Assembly: GCF_002927635.1 (NCBI RefSeq)
Contig: NZ_PRDS01000009.1
Span: 46,046-110,045 of the forward strand
From: Albidovulum inexpectatum
GTDB lineage: Bacteria; Pseudomonadota; Alphaproteobacteria; Rhodobacterales; Rhodobacteraceae
DNA: 64,000 bases
Reading direction: 5' to 3'
Positions 49,578-58,568 of this stretch are shown in pieces. Numbering within the stretch: the first letter of the stretch is position 1; each line of letters opens with the position of its first letter. A program made the translations under genes and the position numbers. The notes beneath the pieces are model-generated. The model was not told the DNA's origin. It did no database searches and was given only the letters and a program-made list of their open reading frames with translations.

Positions 49578-50576
49578 TCAGCCCCAGGTGGTGGTCGTGT
49601 CGTCCGGCAACTGGACGATGCGGCACCCCTCGTGAAAATCATCGAAAGAATGCGGCCAGACAAGGCCGGGCCATACCACGTGCATCCGACCCTCGGCGGG
49701 CCAATAGGCCGCAGTGTACAGCGTGCCGAAGCCCTGGCCGAAGGCGGTGGAATACAGCGGCGGACGCAGGAAGGCCTCGATGAAGCGCGTTTCGGTTTCG
49801 GGATGCATCGTCAGTCGGTTCAGCAGGAAACGCTCGCGCTCGACCGTCGCCGTAAAGCGGGCATGGCTGGACCACTCGACGCGTTCCTGATGGTTGGTGG
49901 CAACGGGGGATCGGGTGATGACCGGTTCGCGATCCGGGGCCAGATAGATCGTGGCCACATGCCGCGACCGATCAAGAACGGTCACGTTGTAGCTCATGTG
50001 ACAGGGAATGCGGGCCAGGGCGCGGATTGCCTCGGCCGTTGTCTCGCAGGTCTGCAGGACATAGCGCAGGATCAGGGGCACGCCGAACCCCTCGCCCACT
50101 GCCTTGCGACCACCAAAGGTCAGCGAAACGGCGAGGCCCGCGCGATTGACGCCGTCCAGCAAGCCCCAAAGACCGTCCGACATGCCCATGACCGGCCGAT
50201 CAAGGAATTCCGTCCGGAGGATCACGCCATCAAAGGCCGCGGGGGCGTAATCGTAATTGCGCACCAGAAGCGGCAATGGTCCCTGCCATACGGCCTGGCT
50301 GCACCCGGAAAGGTAGGGCGGCGGGCACCAGAACGACAGGAAGCGCGCGGCATTGTCCCCGCCTCCGCCCACCTCTTCGCAAAGCGCGTCGTACAGGTCC
50401 AGAAGCTCCGGCATGTGGCGTGCCAAGGCCGCGCGGCATTCCCGATAGGTCGGGCGCGCTGTCAGGCCCTCGCGCGCCCACCAGCGGCGCCAGGCGGGCC
50501 AGTATTCCCTGAACAGGGCCGCCAGCTTGGCGCCGGGACGATCCTCCGAGATCGCGCGAAAAACCAGTGACGACAC
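49578..50576 (-). CDS. C45-family acyltransferase / peptidase
   Basis: 332 residues. The family is seen in LSGCSQAVWQG, where Cys after Gly is the likely autocatalytic nucleophile, and VRNYDYAP soon after. Relatives include acyl-CoA:6-aminopenicillanic acid acyltransferase. Such enzymes are Ntn hydrolases that cleave or form amide bonds. It is the last gene of a four-gene unit and starts 12 bases after the ATP-grasp stop. Confidence 0.85.
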   Translation of the reverse strand: MSSLVFRAISEDRPGAKLAALFREYWPAWRRWWAREGLTARPTYRECRAALARHMPELLDLYDALCEEVGGGGDNAARFLSFWCPPPYLSGCSQAVWQGPLPLLVRNYDYAPAAFDGVILRTEFLDRPVMGMSDGLWGLLDGVNRAGLAVSLTFGGRKAVGEGFGVPLILRYVLQTCETTAEAIRALARIPCHMSYNVTVLDRSRHVATIYLAPDREPVITRSPVATNHQERVEWSSHARFTATVERERFLLNRLTMHPETETRFIEAFLRPPLYSTAFGQGFGTLYTAAYWPAEGRMHVVWPGLVWPHSFDDFHEGCRIVQLPDDTTTTWG

Positions 50577-50587
50577 CGTGCGCGACC

Positions 50588-52045
50588 CTAGAGGATCTTG
50601 AAGGCAGGCTCGGGTACGGGGCTGACCGGCTGCGCGGCGGGCAATGGGCGGGCCTGGAAGGCGGACTTGATCCCCCAGATCCAGCGCTTTGATTCCTCGG
50701 TCAGCTGGAATCCGCGGGTCATCGAACGCCCACGCTTCACGAGGATGCCCATGTCGGCCCCTTCATAGCGATAATCGCCCGGCTTCAGGATGCGCAGGAA
50801 GAACGCCTCGTTGTCGCCCACCGCGCGCCGGTGATAGTCGAAGCGGTCGAACACGACCCGCCCGTCCTCGAGCATCTTGTAGATCCCCGATGGCGGTGCT
50901 TCGGTGACGATGTCGACACTATCGTCGGTATGCTTGATGACCATCTGCGACCAACTGTCGATCATGTCGGGATCCGACCAGCGGGCATTGATTTCGTCCA
51001 CGTCGATCTCGAACGGCTTGTCGGAAAATTCCAGCAGGTGGAACAGGAACAGCGGCGCGTCGGCATGGGCAAAGGCCGCATGGTTGGTCATCGAGCTTGC
51101 GCCGGTGATGCGGGGATTGAGCTCGCCCAGCCACAGATCGCCGGTCTTCTTGTCGATCAGGAAATCCAGCTCGAAATAGCCGCGATAGCCCTCCTTGCGC
51201 AGTTGCTCGCCAAAACGGAAGGTCATGTCGCGCGCCTTCCTGCGCAGCTCCGGCGTGAAGGCCGTTGCGAAGATCTCGTTGCCGCACCAGCCGCCGCGAT
51301 AGGGCGTAAGTTCCTTGAATCCCACCAGTTCTGTCATCAGCGGGCCAACGATCGTTCCCTGCTTGGTGGCGCAGGCCTCGATCGCCGCGCCGCGGCAGTC
51401 GATGCGCTTCATGATCTTCATGTCGCCCTGGCCGACGATCTCGTGTTCGTGACGGCGAAAGTCGGATTCGGATTTGACGAAGAAGGTCGTATGGCCGGAA
51501 TCGCCATACGGGGTCTGGATGACCAGATCGTGGCCCAGGCCGGCCTTCTCGGCGATCCGGCGCAGATGTTCGTAGCTGTCGATCTTTGACAGCGTGTTGG
51601 GCACCGATGGCACGCCCGCCTTGTTGCCGATGCGGACCGTCTCGACCTTGTTGTCCAGCTTGGCACGCAGCCGCGCCTTTGGAAACCAGACCTTGCCGCC
51701 CAGCTCCTTGACCAGACGTTCGGTGGTTTCGTCGAACATCAGAAAGACGAATTTCGGCTTGCCGCCGCGACGCGTGACGCGGTCGATGACCTCCTTGTGC
51801 TGCAGCAGATAGTTGTTGATGTCCTCGATCGACTGGAATTCGTCATGCGGCATCTCGGAGGGAACGAAGACGTTCGGGTGCCGCCCGTCGAAGCAATCTA
51901 TGTAATTGATATAGGAAAAGTTCCGCACCCATTCGTCGATGCCAAGAAGGTTGAAATTCGTGGCCGAAACGAAATAGATCGGGTCGCGGTTGGTATGGAA
52001 GTAGCGCCGGATCTCGGAGATATTCCGCAATACCTTCCTTTGCAT
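50588..52045 (-). CDS. ATP-grasp enzyme, carboxylase-ligase type
   Basis: 485 residues. ATP-grasp features are LDNKVETVRIGNKAGVPSVPNT, VIQTPYGDSGHTTFF (a Gly-rich loop) and LGELNPRITGASSM with the metal-binding Glu and Asn. An N-terminal pre-ATP domain and a C-terminal Pro-rich tail frame it. It would activate a carboxylate and join it to an amine. It lies between a decarboxylase and a C45 acyltransferase, so a ligase for an amine product is the natural guess. Confidence 0.82.
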   Translation of the reverse strand: MQRKVLRNISEIRRYFHTNRDPIYFVSATNFNLLGIDEWVRNFSYINYIDCFDGRHPNVFVPSEMPHDEFQSIEDINNYLLQHKEVIDRVTRRGGKPKFVFLMFDETTERLVKELGGKVWFPKARLRAKLDNKVETVRIGNKAGVPSVPNTLSKIDSYEHLRRIAEKAGLGHDLVIQTPYGDSGHTTFFVKSESDFRRHEHEIVGQGDMKIMKRIDCRGAAIEACATKQGTIVGPLMTELVGFKELTPYRGGWCGNEIFATAFTPELRRKARDMTFRFGEQLRKEGYRGYFELDFLIDKKTGDLWLGELNPRITGASSMTNHAAFAHADAPLFLFHLLEFSDKPFEIDVDEINARWSDPDMIDSWSQMVIKHTDDSVDIVTEAPPSGIYKMLEDGRVVFDRFDYHRRAVGDNEAFFLRILKPGDYRYEGADMGILVKRGRSMTRGFQLTEESKRWIWGIKSAFQARPLPAAQPVSPVPEPAFKIL

Positions 52046-52066
52046 CTGTCAGGTCCTCCCCCAGTA

Positions 52067-54823
52067 TCATTGTTTGTCCGCCAGGACATCCGGCGTGAAA
52101 ATGCGCAGGCCCAGATCGGGCCGGTAGCCGTGAATCTCGGTGACATCCAGCGCCATCATGAACCGGACGATCTCGGCGCTGATGATCTGGCCCGGCACAA
52201 GAATGGGAAAACCCGGCGGATAGGGTATGACGAAGGCGGCGGAAACCATCTCTTCGCCCTCTTCCAGCCGCGCCAGAAGGTCCGGCCCAAGATCGACATA
52301 ATCACAATGGGTCTCGTCATAGGACAGGAAGAAGGCACTTCGCAGATCGCCTGCCGGCAGATTGGGCTCGGGTCGGAACGCCGGATGGAACGCCGAGAAA
52401 TCCGGCAGCGGCGGGACGTCGTGCACAAGACTTTGCACCCGTCGCTCCCACGCGCGCCGCTCCATCCGGCTGTCTTCCTCGTGGATCGTGTCCAGATCGC
52501 GCGCGATCTCGGCCAGAACCTCGATCAGATAGGCGACCGAGCTGCGCGTGGTCCCGATATTGGTCATGAACAGGACCGTGTTGCGCGAGGTCTTGTTGAT
52601 CTGGATACCATAGCGATCCATCAGGATCTTGTTCTTGAACGTGTCGCCATCCCACCCCGTGCGCCCGATCAGCAGCGTGATCCGCGTCGGGTCCAGGACG
52701 AATTCATCCTCGCGCCAGCTGCGCCAGAAGTCCTGCCAGCCCTGCTCGGCATCATAGTAGCTGGTTACACCCGACTGCCGGAATTGTTCCGGGATCATGT
52801 CACCGGCCGTCAGGACCTTGAAATACTTCGAGATCAGCGGATGCGTCGCGACCGCCCGGCGGATCGCCATGGCGGTTTCGATCTGGCGCTGCACGAAGTC
52901 GAAACCCTCAAGTTCGACCTGACGCCGCCCCACATCCAGCGAGGCGATGATCTGGTAGTTCGGACTGGTCGAGGTATGGGTCATGTAGGCCTCGTGAAAG
53001 GCCTCCTCGACCTCGCCGCGGAAGTCCTGATCGTGCACGTGGATCATCGAGCCCTGGCGCAGCGAAGTCAGGGTCTTGTGGGTTGACTGGGTCGCATAGA
53101 CCCGAACGCGCGCATGCGGCGGCGCGATCAGCCGAGTATTCAGCAGGGTTTCCTCGTCGGCATCGGCCAGGCTCTTCTGCTGCTGCTCCCACGCGGCCGC
53201 ATGTTCGGGCGCGCGCAGCCGTTCCTTCAGCGTCTCGGCGGCAGCCATGGCGGTGCGGCGCCGATAGGTCGGGGTGAATCGCGCGAAGGCGAACCACGCT
53301 TCATCCCACAGGAAGACAAGATCCGGCTTGATGGCCAGGCATTCCTCCATGACGCGCTCGACGTCATAGACGATGCCATCGAAGGTGCAGTTGGTCAGCA
53401 GGACCATGCGCACGCGATCAAGCTGCCCCGCCGCCTTCAGACGCAGAAGATGACGCTTGATCTCCTTCAGCGGCACGGCCCCGTACATGGAATATTCATG
53501 CAGCGGATAGCTTTCCATGTAGACCACCGAGGCCCCCGCCAGCACCATCCCGTAGTGATGGGACTTGTGGCAGTCGCGGTCCAGCAGCACGATATCGCCG
53601 GGGCGCACGATGGCCTGCACCACGATCTTGTTGCAGGTCGATGTGCCATTGGTGGCAAAATAGGTCCGTCGGGCGCCGAATGCGCGCGCGGCCAGTTCCT
53701 GTGCTTCCTTGATCGGTCCGCGCGGCTCCAGCAGGCTGTCCAGCCCGCCCGACGTGGCCGAGGTTTCGGCCATGAAGATGTTGGGCCCATAGAAGGCCCC
53801 CATGTCCTGGATCCAGTGCGACCGGCTGATCGACTTGCCCCGGCTGATCGGCAAGGCGTGAAAGACGCCGGTCGGCTGCTTCGAGTATTCCTTGAGCGCG
53901 TTGAAGAACGGCGTGCGATAGCGCCGGTTGACGCCACGCAGGATGTTCAGGTGCAGTTCCAGGAAATCTTCCTGATTGTAGAAGACCCGCCGGCACAGCC
54001 CCAGATCCATGCCCGCGATGTCTTCGGCCGAATGATCGGTGATCAGATAGGCGTCGATCTCGGGCCGCACGCGGGCGATCAGGCGGCAGGTTTCGGGGCC
54101 ATATTCCGAGGGATAGAGCTCTTCGAGCGCCTCGGTCGCCGAGCGCGACAGGAAGTGATCCAGTATTTCGACATCGTTTTGCGAGCGCAGCTTCAGACCC
54201 GGCCGGATGACGACCGCCTGAACGTCGCGGTTGAAGAGTATGCCGACCAGCACATCCTCGACCGACGGCACGATGACGGTTTCATAGATGAACGGATCCT
54301 CGTCGCGGCGCATCGCCTGCAGGGCCGATCGCAGATATCGCTCTTGCTGGTCCGAGACGTCATCGACGATCAGCACCTCGAAATAGGGTCGGCCCAGGGA
54401 CCGTTTGTCCGAAGGCAGCGTGGTATCGTCGCCAAGGTCGTCGAATTCGCTTTCTTCCGGCACAAGCGGGATGGCACGGCGCCGATAGGCGCCCGAGGCC
54501 AGCGCCCTGGCCACGCGACGGACAAGCAGCGCAAGTTCTTCGTGGCCGTTCAGATCCAGCAGGCGGCGAAGGTTCTGGAACGCGGACAGACCGGGGAAGG
54601 CAAAGTATCTTTCGATGGTCTCAAGCGCTTCGAACAGGGCGGCGGCACGCTCACGCAGACGCGTGATGTTCTTGCCGGATGTGCCCTCTCGGGCCAACGC
54701 CTCGGTCGTCTCGCGCAAGGCGCTCCAGCGATCCATACGAAGTTGCGTTGCGCTGAAATGCTCCGACAGCGACGGCACCTTCGTGATCGAATCTCGAGCG
54801 CTCAATTGATACCCCCCCCCCAT
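52067..54823 (-). CDS. Orn/Lys/Arg-type PLP decarboxylase
   Basis: 918 residues from ATG 54823; TTG 54805 with a G-rich ribosome site six bases upstream is an equally good start. The N-terminal 250 residues contain a receiver-like wing domain. The PLP domain has the Schiff-base Lys420 in DRDCHKSHHYG, the cofactor Asp in VFLWDEAWFAF and the SATSGGLDSLLEPRG segment. It decarboxylates a basic amino acid to a polyamine-type amine. The size is larger than usual by about 150 residues. The ATG is followed by nine more G residues. Confidence 0.88.
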   Translation of the reverse strand: MGGGYQLSARDSITKVPSLSEHFSATQLRMDRWSALRETTEALAREGTSGKNITRLRERAAALFEALETIERYFAFPGLSAFQNLRRLLDLNGHEELALLVRRVARALASGAYRRRAIPLVPEESEFDDLGDDTTLPSDKRSLGRPYFEVLIVDDVSDQQERYLRSALQAMRRDEDPFIYETVIVPSVEDVLVGILFNRDVQAVVIRPGLKLRSQNDVEILDHFLSRSATEALEELYPSEYGPETCRLIARVRPEIDAYLITDHSAEDIAGMDLGLCRRVFYNQEDFLELHLNILRGVNRRYRTPFFNALKEYSKQPTGVFHALPISRGKSISRSHWIQDMGAFYGPNIFMAETSATSGGLDSLLEPRGPIKEAQELAARAFGARRTYFATNGTSTCNKIVVQAIVRPGDIVLLDRDCHKSHHYGMVLAGASVVYMESYPLHEYSMYGAVPLKEIKRHLLRLKAAGQLDRVRMVLLTNCTFDGIVYDVERVMEECLAIKPDLVFLWDEAWFAFARFTPTYRRRTAMAAAETLKERLRAPEHAAAWEQQQKSLADADEETLLNTRLIAPPHARVRVYATQSTHKTLTSLRQGSMIHVHDQDFRGEVEEAFHEAYMTHTSTSPNYQIIASLDVGRRQVELEGFDFVQRQIETAMAIRRAVATHPLISKYFKVLTAGDMIPEQFRQSGVTSYYDAEQGWQDFWRSWREDEFVLDPTRITLLIGRTGWDGDTFKNKILMDRYGIQINKTSRNTVLFMTNIGTTRSSVAYLIEVLAEIARDLDTIHEEDSRMERRAWERRVQSLVHDVPPLPDFSAFHPAFRPEPNLPAGDLRSAFFLSYDETHCDYVDLGPDLLARLEEGEEMVSAAFVIPYPPGFPILVPGQIISAEIVRFMMALDVTEIHGYRPDLGLRIFTPDVLADKQ

Positions 54824-54853
54824 TCGTGGAATCGGGGCCTCGGCGGAGCTGCG

Positions 54854-55840
54854 TTACTCCCCCTTGCCGCGATATCCGGCAAAGGCTTCGGCCCCCATCA
54901 TTTCGTCGTCCCAGCGTTTTCTTTCACCGGGCTTCTCTTCCACAATGCCCAATGCCGTGCGTGGGTCAACAAGATTGATGCTCTTGCCCTTTGTCGGCAT
55001 TTCCAGCGGGCCCAGCGTTTTCAGATAGGCGTCCGCGCCGCTGGTCCTGTCATAGATGGGAAAGTCGATCGCGCGGTCGCGGAAGCTCTTGAGCACCTGG
55101 CCCAGACCACGCAGGCCGGTGGCACGCTGGCGGCGCACAAGGTCCATGTCCACCTCGATCGGGAACATCTCTTCCTGACCGGCGCTCTGGTGCAGGATGT
55201 TGGCCGCGGGATCGACGACGATCGACCGCCCGACCCCGCCCGCGGACAGCCCGTTCACGGCAAAGACATAGATCTGGAACTGCGCGGCGGTCGCGCGGGC
55301 GATGGCAAGTTCGGCATCCCGGTCCGTCGTGCCCGTCAGCACCGGGTTCAGCAGAACTTCGGCCCCCATCGCGGTCAACTGGCGCGTGACCTCAGGGAAC
55401 CAGATGTCATAACAGATGGAAACGCCAAATCGGCCGACCTCGGGCACATCGAAGACGCAGAACTCGGTTCCCGGTGCGACGCCCTGTTCATAGGGCAGGA
55501 ACGGGAAAAGCTTGGAATATTTCGCGACGATCTCGCCCTGCGGGTTGATCACAACCGCGGTGTTGCGGATTGCGCCATCCTCGCACTTCTCGAACATCGA
55601 TCCCGGCAAGAGCCAGACGCCATGCCGGCGGGCATCTTCCTGAAACTGTTCGATCGTGGCATTCGGAAAGGCCTGCGCATGGGTCAGCAATGGACCATAG
55701 GGGGCAAGCTCGCTGAACACGACCATCTGCGTCCAGGGAAAACGCGCCATCAGAACGTCCAGCCGATGGCGCATGCCATCGACATTCGAGTGCAGCGCCG
55801 ACACGTGCATCTGGATGCCCGCGATCGCAAAGGGTGTCAT
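54854..55840 (-). CDS. Carbon-nitrogen hydrolase (nitrilase superfamily)
   Basis: 328 residues from ATG 55840. The Glu-Lys-Cys triad is visible: Glu in VFSELAPYGP, Lys in KYSKLFPFLPYE, Cys in GVSICYDIWFPE. Such enzymes hydrolyse amides, carbamoyl amines or nitriles. N-carbamoylputrescine amidohydrolases of polyamine pathways belong here. It is the first gene of the four-gene unit and 31 bases upstream of the decarboxylase. Confidence 0.88.
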   Translation of the reverse strand: MTPFAIAGIQMHVSALHSNVDGMRHRLDVLMARFPWTQMVVFSELAPYGPLLTHAQAFPNATIEQFQEDARRHGVWLLPGSMFEKCEDGAIRNTAVVINPQGEIVAKYSKLFPFLPYEQGVAPGTEFCVFDVPEVGRFGVSICYDIWFPEVTRQLTAMGAEVLLNPVLTGTTDRDAELAIARATAAQFQIYVFAVNGLSAGGVGRSIVVDPAANILHQSAGQEEMFPIEVDMDLVRRQRATGLRGLGQVLKSFRDRAIDFPIYDRTSGADAYLKTLGPLEMPTKGKSINLVDPRTALGIVEEKPGERKRWDDEMMGAEAFAGYRGKGE

Positions 55841-56001
55841 GGCCTGGTTTCTCCGTGTTTCCTGCCTGCCGTCATGGGTTGAAAGCGGCAATGCCCGATA
55901 CCGCGCGATCATCGCGCCTTGGCCGGGCAGTTGCAAGGCAGGCAGCCACGGACGTCACGGCATTGGCGGCCATGGTTGCCGGCGTGGCATGTCGGAACGC
56001 G

Positions 56002-57324
56002 TCACCTGGCCACGACCAGCTCGGCCTTGAGACCGCCCAGCCGCTCGCTTGTGCCAAGCCGCAGGCTGCCGCCATGGCTGCGCGCGATGTCGGCCGTGAT
56101 CGCCAGCCCCAGTCCGACCCCCCCGCCCCGATCCTGGTTGCGCGCACGGTCCAGCCGCGTGAAGGGTTTCATCGCGTCGTCGCGCTGATCGCGCGGAATG
56201 CCCGGCCCGTCATCCTCGACCGTGATGCGGACCGAGCGGTCCAGTATCGCGACCGAGATCTCGGCGCGGTTTCCATAGCGCACCGCATTGCCGATCAGGT
56301 TGTTCAATGCACGGCGGATGGCAGCGGGTCGAAGACGGGCCATGCCCCTGCCCTCGATGGAGTGCAGCGCCACCTCGTGCCCGGCGCGGCGGGCATCTTC
56401 GATGACCGACCGCACCAGCTCCACGGGATCGACCTCTTCGGCCTCTTCCTCGGCCGCGTCGCCCCTTACGAAATCAAGGAAGGAATCCAGAAGGCGCTCC
56501 ATCTCGGCGACATCGCGCAACAGATCCTCGACGCCCTCTTCGCCCTCCATCATCGCAAGGCCAAGCTTGAGCCGGGTCAGAGGCGTCCGCAGATCATGGC
56601 TGACACCAGACAGAAGAAGCGTGCGCTGCTCGATCTGCCGCTCGATCCGCGACCGCATGGACAGGAACGCCGCGCCCGCGGCCCGCACCTCGAGCGCGCC
56701 CGAGGGCTGATACGGTTCGACCCGCCCCTTGCCGAAGGCTTCGGCAGCGCGGGCAAGCCTGCGGATCGGGCGCAGCTGGTTGCGCAGGAAGATGAAGGCC
56801 ACGGCCGTCATGAGCAGACTGGTCACGACCATGACAACCAGCAATTGATGCGGATTGCTGGCCGAGACGCGGCTGCGATCGAAGGACAGCCCCATCGGCC
56901 CGTATCGCGTTGGCAGGGCCAGCCGCACGGTCTTCAGATTGGACAGGTCCACGCCGGAAATTCCGGGAAATGCCGCACGCAAGACCGCAATCACGACGCG
57001 CCCCGAGAAGTCATAAAGGATGCGGTCATCCTGGTGCGGCGCCGACATGGCCGGCAGTTCCACATCGATCGAGAGAGCCTCGCCAAGCTCGCGCGCGATC
57101 CGGCCTGCGGATCGCGCGTCCGGCGCCGCCTCGACCCGGTCGGACAACAGGGCGATCTCGTGGACCAGATTCCGGGTCATCTGGCGGGTGACACCTTCGA
57201 AATGCCGCTGGATGAAGGCTATGGACACGACCAGCTGGATCGTCACGATGGGGACGATCAGGATAAGCGCGGCCCGCCCATACAGGCCACGCGGCAGGAG
57301 TCTTTTCATCCAGATCGATACCAT
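56002..57324 (-). CDS. EnvZ-type sensor histidine kinase
   Basis: 440 residues with two membrane spans (about 15-37 and 160-182), a periplasmic loop, a HAMP linker, HisKA with LSGVSHDLRTPLTRL and HATPase with LNNLIGNAVRYGN and VEDDGPGIP. This is an EnvZ-like kinase. Its usual OmpR-type partner is not adjacent, so it is an orphan here. ATG 57309 is an alternative start. Confidence 0.93.
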   Translation of the reverse strand: MVSIWMKRLLPRGLYGRAALILIVPIVTIQLVVSIAFIQRHFEGVTRQMTRNLVHEIALLSDRVEAAPDARSAGRIARELGEALSIDVELPAMSAPHQDDRILYDFSGRVVIAVLRAAFPGISGVDLSNLKTVRLALPTRYGPMGLSFDRSRVSASNPHQLLVVMVVTSLLMTAVAFIFLRNQLRPIRRLARAAEAFGKGRVEPYQPSGALEVRAAGAAFLSMRSRIERQIEQRTLLLSGVSHDLRTPLTRLKLGLAMMEGEEGVEDLLRDVAEMERLLDSFLDFVRGDAAEEEAEEVDPVELVRSVIEDARRAGHEVALHSIEGRGMARLRPAAIRRALNNLIGNAVRYGNRAEISVAILDRSVRITVEDDGPGIPRDQRDDAMKPFTRLDRARNQDRGGGVGLGLAITADIARSHGGSLRLGTSERLGGLKAELVVAR

Positions 57325-57364
57325 GGCCCGACCCTAGCCGGGCCGCGAAGGGGAAGGAAGGGCA

Positions 57365-58264
57365 ATGAAGGCGATGATGCAGACGGCGGGATTGGTCACG
57401 CAGCTGGAACCCGGCTTGCGCATGATCCTTGCACCGAACCCTTCGCCCATGACCTTCCGCGGCACCAATACGTTCATTCTTGGCGAGGGCGATGTCGCCG
57501 TGATCGACCCCGGCCCTGAAGATCCCGCCCACCTGCGGGCCATCCTTGACGCGCTGCGGGGCGAGCGTATCAGCCACATCATCGTCACCCACGCACATCT
57601 GGACCATGCCCCGCTGGCGCGAACGCTGTCGCACGCCACCGGCGCGCCCGTCCTGGCCCATGGCGACGCCCGTGCCGGGCGCAGCCCGGTCATGGAACGC
57701 CTGTCGCGCGACCATCCGCTTTCCGGCGGCGAGGGCGTCGATACCGGCTTTGTGCCGGATATCGAACTGCCCGATGGCGCCCGAATCGCTGGGGCGGGAT
57801 GGAGCCTGCGCGCATTGCACACGCCGGGACATTTCGGGAATCACATCTGCCTTGTCTGGCACGATCGGATCTTCACCGGGGATCATGTCATGGGATGGGC
57901 CTCGACCATGGTATCGCCGCCCGATGGCGACATGGGCGCCTACATGCGATCGCTCGAGCGGCTGACGGGCATCCCGTCGCGCCGCATGTATCCCGGCCAC
58001 GGCGAACCGATCGAGGACCCCGCCAGCCGCCTTGCGGAACTCATCGCCCACCGCCGCGCCAGAGAGCAGGCAATCCTTGATGCGCTGGCCCGCGGCCCCG
58101 CGACCGCGCGCGAGCTGACGATGCGAATCTACACGGACACGCCTGCCGCGCTCTTGCCCGCCGCCGAACGCAATGTGCTGGCCCATCTCATTGATCTGAA
58201 TGAACGATCCCGGATTCGTGCGGTCGATCCGGTGTCTCCAGCGGCCCGTTTCCAGATCGTGTGA
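57365..58264 (+). CDS. MBL-fold metallo-hydrolase (LACTB2-like)
   Basis: 299 residues. The metal motif is VTHAHLDHAPLA, with the later His in LHTPGHFGNH, Asp in FTGDHVMGW and His in MYPGHGEP. A C-terminal helical domain follows. This fold matches beta-lactamase-like nucleases and hydrolases of the LACTB2 group. Substrate unknown. It is the last chromosomal gene before the tRNA-Asn integration site. Confidence 0.9.
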   Translation: MKAMMQTAGLVTQLEPGLRMILAPNPSPMTFRGTNTFILGEGDVAVIDPGPEDPAHLRAILDALRGERISHIIVTHAHLDHAPLARTLSHATGAPVLAHGDARAGRSPVMERLSRDHPLSGGEGVDTGFVPDIELPDGARIAGAGWSLRALHTPGHFGNHICLVWHDRIFTGDHVMGWASTMVSPPDGDMGAYMRSLERLTGIPSRRMYPGHGEPIEDPASRLAELIAHRRAREQAILDALARGPATARELTMRIYTDTPAALLPAAERNVLAHLIDLNERSRIRAVDPVSPAARFQIV

Positions 58265-58332
58265 GAAACATCAATTTTTTGCCCGACCCCTCTGGACGAG
58301 GCCTGAATCGCTTGCTATACGGCGCCCCGTGT

Positions 58333-58407
<75 letters not shown>

Positions 58408-58568
58408 TAATCAACCTAACCCGTTGATTCTGAAGGAAAACGGAAAGCAGCTTCGTTTCCTTCTACCCTCAGGTTCGCTTGTGGCTCACAGGCGGCTCAC
58501 GCGAGGGTCACAGACGGCTCACTTTGCGTGTCCCCTCCTCCGCGATGGCTCAGCCGTCGAGGACAGAC

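Noticed and set aside
53114..55882. Plus-strand frame of 922 codons
   Set aside because: It is antisense to the decarboxylase and nitrilase genes, which have clear motifs; high G+C makes long empty frames.
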